Below the pieces are notes generated by a model. The model was not told the origin of the DNA. It searched no databases and was given only the letters and a program-made list of their open reading frames with translations. A program made the position numbers and the translations under genes. DNA of 7,555 bases from Deinococcus sp. (GTDB taxonomy: Bacteria > Deinococcota > Deinococci > JACQHA01). Of the stretch, positions 1 through 5,626 are shown one piece after another (the stretch's first letter is position 1; the number at the start of each line of letters is the position of its first letter). The DNA lies in contig JACQHA010000375.1 in NCBI GenBank assembly GCA_016199255.1, positions 1 through 7,555 on the forward strand, read 5' to 3'.

Positions 1-64
1 CTGGTTTTGTAACCTGCCCCCGGATTCTGGGCATCTCTACTCTGCATCGTCCTCTCCCGGAAAG

Positions 65-84
65 CCCACGGCCTGAGCCGTGGG
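65..84. repeat. Perfect 8-bp hairpin upstream of the cysteine synthase gene, IS200/IS605-end-like
   Basis: CCCACGGC (65-72) pairs perfectly with GCCGTGGG (77-84) around a CTGA loop. No T-run follows, so it is a poor intrinsic terminator. The wording (AAAGCCCACGG then GCCGTGGG) resembles the subterminal hairpins of IS200/IS605-family elements and the 3' end of TnpB-associated RNAs; that resemblance is from memory, not from a search. The 64 bases to the left are too few to show a transposase. An operator or mRNA leader structure for the gene starting at 114 is the alternative. Confidence 0.5.
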
Positions 85-113
85 ATGGTTACGCTAGAAG
101 CTAGAGGAGTCAT

Positions 114-1139
114 ATGAAGGGAATCGCGGGGAATATCTTCGAGACCATTGGCAACACGCCGCTCTTGCGGCTCAACCGGGTCACTCGTGGTCTCAAGACT
201 GAGATTGTCGCCAAGCTGGAGTACTTTAACCCCTCTGGGAGCCTGAAGGACCGCATCCTCTTCCGGATGGTGGAGGCAGCGGAGCAAGAGGGGAAGCTGA
301 AGCAGGGCATGACCATCATCGAGGGCACCACTGGCAACACCGGCATTGCCACCGCCATGACAGCTGCCGCCAAGGGCTACCCGTGCATCATCGTCATGCC
401 CGAGGGGATGTCCAAAGAGCGGCACAAGACCGTGCAGGCGTACGGCGCCCGGCTGGTGCTCACCCCGGGCGGCGAGAGCGATGTAGATCTGGTACTGGAG
501 AAAGTCCAGGAGATCATGGCCAGCGCCCCAGGCAAGTACTGGCGGGCTGGCCAGTTTGACAATCCCCAGAATCCCCAGGCCCATTACCTCACCACCGGCC
601 CAGAGATCTGGGAGCAGACTAGTGGCCAGTTGGACACTATTGTGGCCAGCCAGGGCACGGGCGGCATTATCTCCGGCACTTCGCGCTTCCTTCGGGAAAA
701 GAACAAGAATCTCAAAGTATTCGCTGTAGAGCCTGCCGAGTGCCCGCTACTGGCTAAGCGCACTTGGGGACCACATTTGATTGAAGGCATTGGCGATGGC
801 TTCATTCCACGGGTGCTGGACGTGAGCATCCTCTCTGGGATTGTGCTTACCACCAGCCAGGAGGCTATTGATATGGCCAAGCGCCTGGCGCGGGAAGAAG
901 GGGTCTTTTGTGGCATCTCCTCGGGCTGCAATGTGGCGGCGGCCATCAAGGTGGCTAAGAAGCACCCGGAGCTGAAGCGCATTGTCACCATCATCCCCGA
1001 CAACGGCCTGCGCTATTTCTCCACCGAGCTATGTGGTGAAGAGGTGCACCTGGACGTGCCGGAGCGCGGGCACCCCATTGACGAGCACACCTTGAAGCTC
1101 TTGGACAAGTACCAGAAGAGCTGGGAGATCATAGAGTAG
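114..1139 (+). CDS. PLP-dependent cysteine synthase family protein (CysK/CysM/CBS fold type II)
   Basis: A 341-residue cytosolic enzyme, expected to replace the beta-substituent of an activated serine (O-acetyl- or O-phosphoserine) with sulfide to make cysteine. The start ETIGNTPLLRLNRV (10-23) is typical of the family. NPSGSLKDR places the PLP-binding lysine at K45. The substrate loop is TTGNTG (72-77) instead of the usual TSGNTG. The phosphate-binding loop GTGGIISG lies at 181-188, GIGDGFIP at 225-232 and GISSG at 267-271. Near the C-terminus, PDNGLRYFST (295-304) replaces the PSSGERYLST of classical CysK, so the contacts near the PLP ring nitrogen are nearer to CysM-like enzymes. I therefore assign no symbol. 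Length is slightly above CysK (about 310-325). The ATG is supported by AGAGGAG at 103-109. It lies 33 bases before yqeC and is probably co-transcribed with it. The family is certain; the sulfur or selenium donor and the acceptor are not. Confidence 0.93.
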   Translation: MKGIAGNIFETIGNTPLLRLNRVTRGLKTEIVAKLEYFNPSGSLKDRILFRMVEAAEQEGKLKQGMTIIEGTTGNTGIATAMTAAAKGYPCIIVMPEGMSKERHKTVQAYGARLVLTPGGESDVDLVLEKVQEIMASAPGKYWRAGQFDNPQNPQAHYLTTGPEIWEQTSGQLDTIVASQGTGGIISGTSRFLREKNKNLKVFAVEPAECPLLAKRTWGPHLIEGIGDGFIPRVLDVSILSGIVLTTSQEAIDMAKRLAREEGVFCGISSGCNVAAAIKVAKKHPELKRIVTIIPDNGLRYFSTELCGEEVHLDVPERGHPIDEHTLKLLDKYQKSWEIIE

Positions 1140-1140
1140 G

Positions 1141-1159
1141 GGCGACCCGGTGGGTCGCC
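1141..1159 (+). other. Intercistronic hairpin between the cysteine synthase gene and yqeC
   Basis: GGCGACCC (1141-1148) pairs perfectly with GGGTCGCC (1152-1159) around a GGT loop, starting one base after the stop codon of the upstream gene. No T-tract follows, and the yqeC start lies 13 bases downstream, so a canonical terminator is unlikely. A processing, mRNA-stability or attenuation element within an operon is more plausible. The structure is seen directly; the role is inferred. Confidence 0.55.
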
Positions 1160-1172
1160 TGGTGACGGCGAC

Positions 1173-1937
1173 ATGGAACTCTCCCAGGCCCTGGATGTCC
1201 GGCCCAAAGAGGTAGTAGCGTTCATCGGTGCCGGGGGGAAGACTACGGCACTGCGCCGGCTGGGCAGTGAGCTAGCTGCCCGGGGGCGGCGGGTGCTGCT
1301 CACCAGTACCACCAAGATCGAGCCTCAGGCTGGGGAGGTGGATACAGAGTGCATCACCAGCTTGGAGCAGGCCAGGCAGGTGATCACCTCCAGGCCGGAC
1401 TGGTCACGTCCCCTGCTCTTGGTCACTGAACGCCTTCCTACCCGCTTACGCGGCATGCCGCCAGAGTGGGTAGACGCTCTAACGAACACGGTGGACTACC
1501 TGCTGGTGCAGGCTGATGGCTCGGCGCGGCGGCCTTTCAAAGCGCCGGCGGCTCATGAGCCGGTACTGCCCCGCTCCGCCACTCTGGTGGTGGCAGTGCT
1601 GGGACTGGAGGCCATTGGCTCGCCCATTGACGATGAGCACGTGCACCGCCCGGAGCTGGTAGCGGAGTTCTCTGGGCTGCCCCTGGGGGCAGCGCTGACT
1701 ATTCAGGGGGCAGCACAGGTGCTGTTGCATCCCAGGGGTGGTTTTCGTAACGTCCCAGCCGGGGCCCGGCGTATGGTGCTCATGAACAAGGTGGACGATG
1801 CCGAACGGCTGGCCACTGCCCAGGCGCTAACCCAGCTCCTCATGCAGGCCGGCATACCGAGGGTGCTTTTGGCCTCACTACGCACCACACCACCGGTACG
1901 CCAGCTCTGGCTGCCGGGTCAGGTAGTGGAGAACTAG
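1173..1937 (+). CDS. yqeC: YqeC family protein (selenium cofactor / selenium-dependent hydroxylase accessory)
   Basis: A 254-residue cytosolic P-loop protein of the YqeC family. Comparative genomics associates this family with selenium-dependent molybdenum hydroxylases (with YqeB and SelD); its biochemical role is not established. FIGAGGKTT (17-25) forms the Walker A-like loop, followed by a beta strand with LLTSTTK (42-48). The family hallmark QADGSARRPFKAP (113-125) with HEPVLP (128-133) is present, as is DDEHVHRPEL (153-162). NKVD (205-208) resembles the NKxD base-recognition motif of GTPases. Length is normal for the family. The ATG at 1173 has a partial Shine-Dalgarno GGTGA at 1161-1165, and no other start lies in frame close upstream. 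The gene is downstream of the cysteine synthase gene in the same direction, which hints at shared sulfur/selenium chemistry. No hydroxylase, yqeB or selD gene lies within the window, so the selenium link rests on family membership alone. Confidence 0.9.
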   Translation: MELSQALDVRPKEVVAFIGAGGKTTALRRLGSELAARGRRVLLTSTTKIEPQAGEVDTECITSLEQARQVITSRPDWSRPLLLVTERLPTRLRGMPPEWVDALTNTVDYLLVQADGSARRPFKAPAAHEPVLPRSATLVVAVLGLEAIGSPIDDEHVHRPELVAEFSGLPLGAALTIQGAAQVLLHPRGGFRNVPAGARRMVLMNKVDDAERLATAQALTQLLMQAGIPRVLLASLRTTPPVRQLWLPGQVVEN

Positions 1938-1943
1938 GCGCTC

Positions 1944-3614
1944 CTATCTCGTGGCGAACTGTACACTGCGCACCTGGCTTCCGGCCACGGGGAACATCCG
2001 GTCAAAGGAGAACCGGATGGTCAAGTTGGGATTGGCGATGCTGCCCGTGATCCGGTCCCCGTTTCGCAACAAAAAGCGCTGCCGGTCGCCTTCGATGACG
2101 ATGGCCTGCAACAGATTGGTGGCGATGTTCAGCCGGCCGATCTCGCCAGCGAGCGTCAGGGTGGTGTCCTGAATCACTCCTTGCACCACGTCGCCATTGG
2201 CGAACTCAATGCGGTCAAAGTTCCCGCTGGGCCGGGCCGTTGCTAGCGCCGGGGCGAAAGTAATGCCGCTCACAATGGTTTGGGGGAGGGCTAAGGTGCC
2301 GCCGCCGGGGAAAGCCAGGGTAATGGTGGGGGTGGTGAGGCTGCCGCTGAGCCTTTCCCCACTATTCAGGCGCAGGGTGGCAGTCTGCTCAATGCGAGAC
2401 AGGGTCTCTATAGCGCGGACAGGTACACTCACTGCCCCATAAGGCGTCATAACACTCAGATCAGTAGCCTGAATGGTGCCGCGCAGGATGTCGCCACTGG
2501 TAAGCTGTACCACGTCACGATCCCGCTCCACTGGGACGTTAGTGGTGGTGGTCGTAGTGGTAGGAGTCTGGGGCGTCGTCTCTGCTGGTGTGGTAGTGGT
2601 GGGCATGGTTTCAGTGGGGGGAGGTGTTGTTTCCACAGGGGTAGTGGTGACGGGTGTGGTGGTAGCTGGGGCAGCGGCGAGGGTCACCACATTGAGGTCG
2701 AAGCCAGCTGTACCACCCGTACCACCAAAGGCATAGGCCAGCCTGCCGTCAGGGGAGAAGGTAGGAGTGTTGTCCCGGCCGCCCGAGGTCACCTGGCGCT
2801 CACTAGTGCCGTCGGCGTTGATCAGGAAAATATCCCGCCGGCCACCGTCGCCGGCACGCGCAAAGGCAATGGACCGGCCGTCTGGACTCCAGGCGGGCTG
2901 GGAGTCCCTGGCCCGCCCCGGGCCGGTGCCAGTGACCTGGGTGATTTGGCAGGTGGAGACAGCTTGGGAGGGCCCTTCAGGACCTGGAGAGACCGCGGGA
3001 CCAGGAGAGACGACAGGAGCAGAGTAGGCAGCGAAGGCACCTACCGGAATTACCGGTGGCGTACAGCTGGTCAGATCCAAAGTGGCGATGACCGATCCGC
3101 CAGGCACATTACGGACGAAGACTAGCTTGTTATCTCGTGACCACGCCGGGTCGAGGCTATCCCGGCTAGTGGTGAGCGCTATTGGCTGAGCGCCGGGAAT
3201 GATGTCCAGCACAAAGAGATTATTGTCTAAGGAGTAGGCAATTTGATCCCCCCCGGGCGACCAGGTGGGGAACCGGCCACCGGCAGTGTTAGGCAGGAGC
3301 TGCGATTCGCCAGTTAGATAAAGGATCATGATGCCCTCGGTGGTGTCCACCGCCAGCCGCTGGCTGTCCGGGTTCCAGGCGGGGTTCTGCCCCGGGCCGA
3401 TGGGGCTGGCCTGGCTCGTGGCCAGGTCCAGGACGAACACTTCCTCGGCGCCGTCGGTGCTGCGGCTGAAGGCGATACGAGTGCCATCTGGGCTCCAGGC
3501 AGGCTGGTGGTCATCGGCGGGGACGCCGACCAGCGTGGCCGGCGCTTCCTGGGAGGCGCCCATGGCCCCAAGGGCCAGAGCGGCGCTCAAGCAGGCGATC
3601 AATCGGCGGTTCAT
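1944..3614 (-). CDS. Exported TolB-like beta-propeller protein with Thr/Pro stalk and four C-terminal repeats
   Basis: Predicted 556 residues; function unknown. MNRRLIACLSAALALGAMGA looks like a signal peptide, with likely cleavage at about residues 20-24. Six PD40/TolB-type blade motifs (PAWSPDG-like) have their aromatic at W40, W80, W118, W158, W242 and F286, a six-bladed propeller pattern. The W158-W242 gap is twice the usual blade spacing. It holds a Pro/Ser/Gly-rich loop between C184 and C222, which could form a disulfide outside the cytoplasm. Residues 314-360 are a Thr/Pro-rich stalk. Residues 367-555 contain four modules with G-[DE]-x4-G at 374, 419, 474 and 519. This start was chosen because AGGAGGAG (3619-3626 on this strand) sits 4 bases upstream and gives a clean signal peptide; an in-frame ATG 22 codons upstream has neither. 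The gene converges on yqeC and diverges from uvrC. TolB-like propellers usually bind proteins or sugars; a cell-surface binding or scaffold role is only inferred. Confidence 0.85.
   Translation of the reverse strand: MNRRLIACLSAALALGAMGASQEAPATLVGVPADDHQPAWSPDGTRIAFSRSTDGAEEVFVLDLATSQASPIGPGQNPAWNPDSQRLAVDTTEGIMILYLTGESQLLPNTAGGRFPTWSPGGDQIAYSLDNNLFVLDIIPGAQPIALTTSRDSLDPAWSRDNKLVFVRNVPGGSVIATLDLTSCTPPVIPVGAFAAYSAPVVSPGPAVSPGPEGPSQAVSTCQITQVTGTGPGRARDSQPAWSPDGRSIAFARAGDGGRRDIFLINADGTSERQVTSGGRDNTPTFSPDGRLAYAFGGTGGTAGFDLNVVTLAAAPATTTPVTTTPVETTPPPTETMPTTTTPAETTPQTPTTTTTTTNVPVERDRDVVQLTSGDILRGTIQATDLSVMTPYGAVSVPVRAIETLSRIEQTATLRLNSGERLSGSLTTPTITLAFPGGGTLALPQTIVSGITFAPALATARPSGNFDRIEFANGDVVQGVIQDTTLTLAGEIGRLNIATNLLQAIVIEGDRQRFLLRNGDRITGSIANPNLTIRFSFDRMFPVAGSQVRSVQFATR
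1947..2519 (-). repeat. Four-copy C-terminal module of the TolB-like protein
   Basis: At protein level, four units start near residues 367, 410, 466 and 509. Each has a hydrophobic strand, then [SN]-G-[DE]-x4-G, a strand rich in Leu/Thr, a turn, and a final strand with I or V. The conserved glycines are 45 residues apart within units 1-2 and within units 3-4, with 55 between the pairs because of a spacer near 455-465. The copies have diverged at the DNA level. They resemble the 'L-x2-GD-x-L-x-G' beta modules found in many bacterial envelope proteins, which is a recollection and not a search result. Confidence 0.7.
1995..2019. repeat. 8-bp inverted repeat inside the 3' end of the TolB-like gene
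   Basis: CATCCGGT (1995-2002) and ACCGGATG (2012-2019) form a perfect stem with a 9-base loop. It lies about 60 bases past the yqeC stop. It could slow polymerase coming from yqeC, but no T-run follows on the + strand, and it may simply reflect coding sequence. Confidence 0.35.
2535..2675 (-). repeat. Low-complexity tract encoding the Thr/Pro-rich stalk
   Basis: On the + strand this is a GTG/GGT/GTA-rich, nearly C-poor tract; read on the - strand it is ACC/ACT/CCA codons giving runs of Thr and Pro (protein residues 314-360, including seven Thr in a row at 352-358). Such stalks separate domains of exported proteins and are often O-glycosylated. The tract is prone to slippage, so its length may vary between strains. 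Confidence 0.75.
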
Positions 3615-3618
3615 GAGT

Positions 3619-3626
3619 CTCCTCCT
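3619..3626 (-). promoter_or_regulatory. Strong Shine-Dalgarno of the TolB-like gene
   Basis: On the - strand the sequence is AGGAGGAG followed by ACTC and the ATG at 3614. The GGAGG core is 6 bases from the ATG. This decides the start at 3614 over in-frame ATGs at 3632 and 3680. Confidence 0.8.
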
Positions 3627-3653
3627 GACCATAATGATCGCGCCCAGTTTACT
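3625..3653 (+). promoter_or_regulatory. Candidate sigma-70-type promoter for uvrC
   Basis: CTGACC (3625-3630, four of six matches to TTGACA) is followed after 17 bases by TTTACT (3648-3653, four of six matches to TATAAT). This would give a leader of about 55 bases before the GTG at 3715. It lies in the only AT-richer pocket of the divergent intergenic region. It is a weak match, and a second option is TAAGCT at 3703-3708, which would start the transcript at the GTG itself. Confidence 0.3.
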
Positions 3654-3674
3654 GGCCCGGAGCCAGCTTGGGAA
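3646..3674 (-). promoter_or_regulatory. Candidate sigma-70-type promoter for the TolB-like gene
   Basis: On the - strand, TTCCCA (complement of 3669-3674) is followed after exactly 17 bases by TAAACT (complement of 3646-3651). Each matches the consensus at four of six positions. A transcript starting near 3639 would have a leader of about 25 bases containing the strong Shine-Dalgarno. The -10 element overlaps that of the candidate uvrC promoter on the other strand. Confidence 0.4.
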
Positions 3675-3714
3675 GCCCACCCCACTCCGGCGCCCGGTGA
3701 GGTAAGCTACAGCC

Positions 3715-5553
3715 GTGCGGGAAGCTGATCTGCCGGTGCTGCCGGCGCAGCCTGGAGTCTACCTGTTCAAAGATGCGCCGGGGAGCGTGCTCTACGTGGG
3801 CAAGGCCAAGCTGCTCCCGGACCGGGTGCGCAGCTACTTTGACCAGGCCAGCCGGCGGGCCATTCCCAAAATGGGGCACATTGCCGATGAGGCCCAGCGC
3901 CTGGAGTTCATTACCACCCAGAACGAGGTGGAGGCGCTGCTTTTGGAGAGCAATCTCATCAAGCAGTACCGGCCGCCCTACAACATTATTCTCAAGGATG
4001 ATAAACAGTATCCCTTCCTGGCCATTACCAGCGAGCCTTTCCCCAGGCTGGTCCTCACCCGCCGCCAGAGCAAGGATGGAAAGCGCCACTTTGGGCCCTA
4101 TCCCGAGGCAGGCGCAGTGCGGCGGGTGATCAAGCTGCTGGAGACGGTTTTTCCCATCCACACCTGTGGCGAGCCCGGGCAACATCCCAAGAAACACTGC
4201 CTGTACTACCAGATGCACCGCTGCTCCGGGCCCTGCCTGGGGGCGGTGACGCCAGAACAGTACCAGGCGCTGTTTGCCCAGGTGGAACAGGTCATTAAAG
4301 GCGACATTGACCAGGTGCGGGAGCGGCTCCAGGAGCAGATGCGCCGCGCCGCCCAGGATATGGACTTTGAATACGCCGCCACGTTGCGCGACCGCCTGCA
4401 GGCTCTGGAGCGCATTGGCGGCACCCGCCAGAGCGCTATCCAGCTGGGCACCGAGGACCTGGACGTGTTGGGCGTGGCGCTGGCTGGCGAGTACGCCATG
4501 GTGCAGGTGTTCTTCTTCCGGCGGGGGCGGATTATCGGCCGGGACAAGCGGCTCATGCAGGGTGCCCGGGATGCCCCCTCTGCTGAAGCCCTCACCCGCT
4601 TTCTTATGGAGTTCTATGGCCAGGCTACCAGCCTGCCGGGATTGATTCTGGTTCCTGAGCCGCTCGAAGACCAGGAAGCCCCGACCGCCTTCCTGAGCCA
4701 GCGCGCTGGAAAGCAAGTGGAGCTGCGCATGCCCCAGCGGGGCGACAAGGTACCGCTACTGGAGATGGCCATGCATAACGCCCAGGCCGGCCTGGAGTCG
4801 GAAATTGCGTTACTCATGCGCCGCGGCGAGAACCCGGCGCTGGCCGAGCTGCAGCAGGTCTTGAAGCTCCCGGCGCGGCCAGTGCGCATTGAGGGCTTTG
4901 ACATCTCCAACCTGTTTGGCGAGCACACGGTGGCGTCTATGGTGGTGTTCCAGGGGGGGCGGCCGCAAAATAGCCAGTACCGCCGGTTCCGCATCCGCAC
5001 TGTGCAGGGCATCAACGACTTCGCCAGCATGTACGAAGTCATGACCCGGCGCCACTCCGGCAGCCTGGCGGAGAAGACCGACCCGCCGGACCTGATACTG
5101 ATTGACGGCGGCAAGGGGCAGGTGGGGGCGGCTAAGAAAGCCCTGCACGAGCTAGGGCTCGATCATCTTCCCCTGGTAGGCCTGGCCAAGCGGGAAGAGA
5201 TAGTGATTCTGGCCGACGGCTCGGAGCTGCTCTTGCCCCGGGAGTCGCTGGCGCTGCGCTTGCTCCAGGCAGTGCGTGACGAAGCCCACCGCTTTGCCAT
5301 CGACTACCACCGCCGCTTGCGGGATAAGGGCGTGGCTAAATCGGTGCTGGACGACATTCCCGGCATTGGCCCCAAGCGCCGGCACCTGATCCTGGAGGAG
5401 TTCGCCAGTTTAGAGGAACTCTACCGGGCGCCTTTAGAAGCCCTGGCGAAGCTGCCTGGGGTGGGCCTGGAGACGGCGCGGCGCATTAAAGAGCACTTCG
5501 GGGGGCCGGGGTCAGGTGGGGATAAGCCCGGTTTTAGCATCGAGCCCCGGTAA
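3715..5553 (+). CDS. uvrC: UvrABC system protein C (excinuclease ABC subunit C)
   Basis: Predicted 612 residues, full length for UvrC. It makes both incisions flanking a lesion in nucleotide excision repair once UvrB has loaded on damaged DNA. The N-terminal GIY-YIG nuclease (3' incision) has GVY (14-16), YVG (27-29), R37 and E78. Cys151, Cys162, Cys170 and Cys174 match the Fe-S cluster ligands described for UvrC. The UVR segment that contacts UvrB is at about 199-234. The C-terminal RNase H-like nuclease (5' incision) has D396 in GFDISN, D435 in GINDF, D464 in LIDGGKGQ and H525, the expected catalytic set. A tandem helix-hairpin-helix domain (PGIGPKR and PGVGLETA) covers about 543-596. The GTG start lies just before the conserved PGVYLF; GAGGT at 3699-3703 is a distant Shine-Dalgarno, 11 bases away. 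The gene is transcribed away from the TolB-like gene and lies upstream of the small gene and mfd, forming a repair cluster. Confidence 0.97.
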   Translation: MREADLPVLPAQPGVYLFKDAPGSVLYVGKAKLLPDRVRSYFDQASRRAIPKMGHIADEAQRLEFITTQNEVEALLLESNLIKQYRPPYNIILKDDKQYPFLAITSEPFPRLVLTRRQSKDGKRHFGPYPEAGAVRRVIKLLETVFPIHTCGEPGQHPKKHCLYYQMHRCSGPCLGAVTPEQYQALFAQVEQVIKGDIDQVRERLQEQMRRAAQDMDFEYAATLRDRLQALERIGGTRQSAIQLGTEDLDVLGVALAGEYAMVQVFFFRRGRIIGRDKRLMQGARDAPSAEALTRFLMEFYGQATSLPGLILVPEPLEDQEAPTAFLSQRAGKQVELRMPQRGDKVPLLEMAMHNAQAGLESEIALLMRRGENPALAELQQVLKLPARPVRIEGFDISNLFGEHTVASMVVFQGGRPQNSQYRRFRIRTVQGINDFASMYEVMTRRHSGSLAEKTDPPDLILIDGGKGQVGAAKKALHELGLDHLPLVGLAKREEIVILADGSELLLPRESLALRLLQAVRDEAHRFAIDYHRRLRDKGVAKSVLDDIPGIGPKRRHLILEEFASLEELYRAPLEALAKLPGVGLETARRIKEHFGGPGSGGDKPGFSIEPR

Positions 5554-5565
5554 CTCGTTAGCGAC

Positions 5566-5589
5566 CGCGACCCCCATTGGGGGTACGCG
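5566..5589 (+). other. GC-rich hairpin after uvrC
   Basis: CGCG (5566-5569) plus ACCCCC (5570-5575) pair with GGGGGT (5579-5584) and CGCG (5586-5589). The loop is ATT and there is one bulged A at 5585. It begins 12 bases past the uvrC stop and ends 2 bases before the candidate -35 of the next gene. There is no T-tract, so it is not a standard intrinsic terminator. It may protect the uvrC mRNA end or insulate the next promoter. Confidence 0.5.
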
Positions 5590-5591
5590 CC

Positions 5592-5620
5592 TGGAGAAAA
5601 AGCCGTTCCCGTGTTATGAT
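5592..5620 (+). promoter_or_regulatory. Extended -10 promoter for the small gene and mfd
   Basis: TGTTATGAT (5612-5620) is an extended -10 (TGnTATGAT, five of six in the hexamer). TGGAGA (5592-5597) matches TTGACA at four of six positions with a 17-base spacer. Transcription would begin about 7 bases past the hexamer, at 5626-5627, exactly at the GTG that starts the next gene. This is the best promoter match in the window. Confidence 0.6.
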
Positions 5621-5626
5621 GGCCCA

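Noticed and set aside
1..47. Possible - strand gene starting at ATG 47 with a GGAGAGG-like site upstream
   Set aside because: Only 15 codons are in the window, and their composition gives no family signal; it could not be supported.
65..1159. The hairpins at 65-84 and 1141-1159 (and also 5566-5589) as rho-independent terminators
   Set aside because: None is followed by a T-tract, and the first two lie immediately before the ribosome sites or start codons of genes.
1173..1937. In-frame TGA selenocysteine in yqeC or the cysteine synthase
   Set aside because: Both genes are open without internal TGA codons; the selenium link is only by family.
3591..3614. Lipoprotein signal (LIAC, residues 5-8) in the TolB-like protein
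   Set aside because: The cysteine is at residue 8, before the hydrophobic core, too early for lipobox processing. An ordinary signal peptide fits better.
3615..3680. Longer start for the TolB-like protein at 3680 or 3632
   Set aside because: Both lack a Shine-Dalgarno and push the signal peptide inward. The ATG at 3614 has AGGAGGAG at proper spacing.
3649..4716. Long open frame (355 codons) on the - strand opposite uvrC
   Set aside because: It lies antisense to an unmistakable uvrC with all catalytic residues; it is a codon-bias shadow of a GC-rich gene with no recognisable domain.
5516..5626. Upstream extension of the small protein to a GTG at 5516
   Set aside because: It would overlap the last codons of uvrC, add 37 residues before the hydrophobic segment, and cross the hairpin and promoter. 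No Shine-Dalgarno precedes it.
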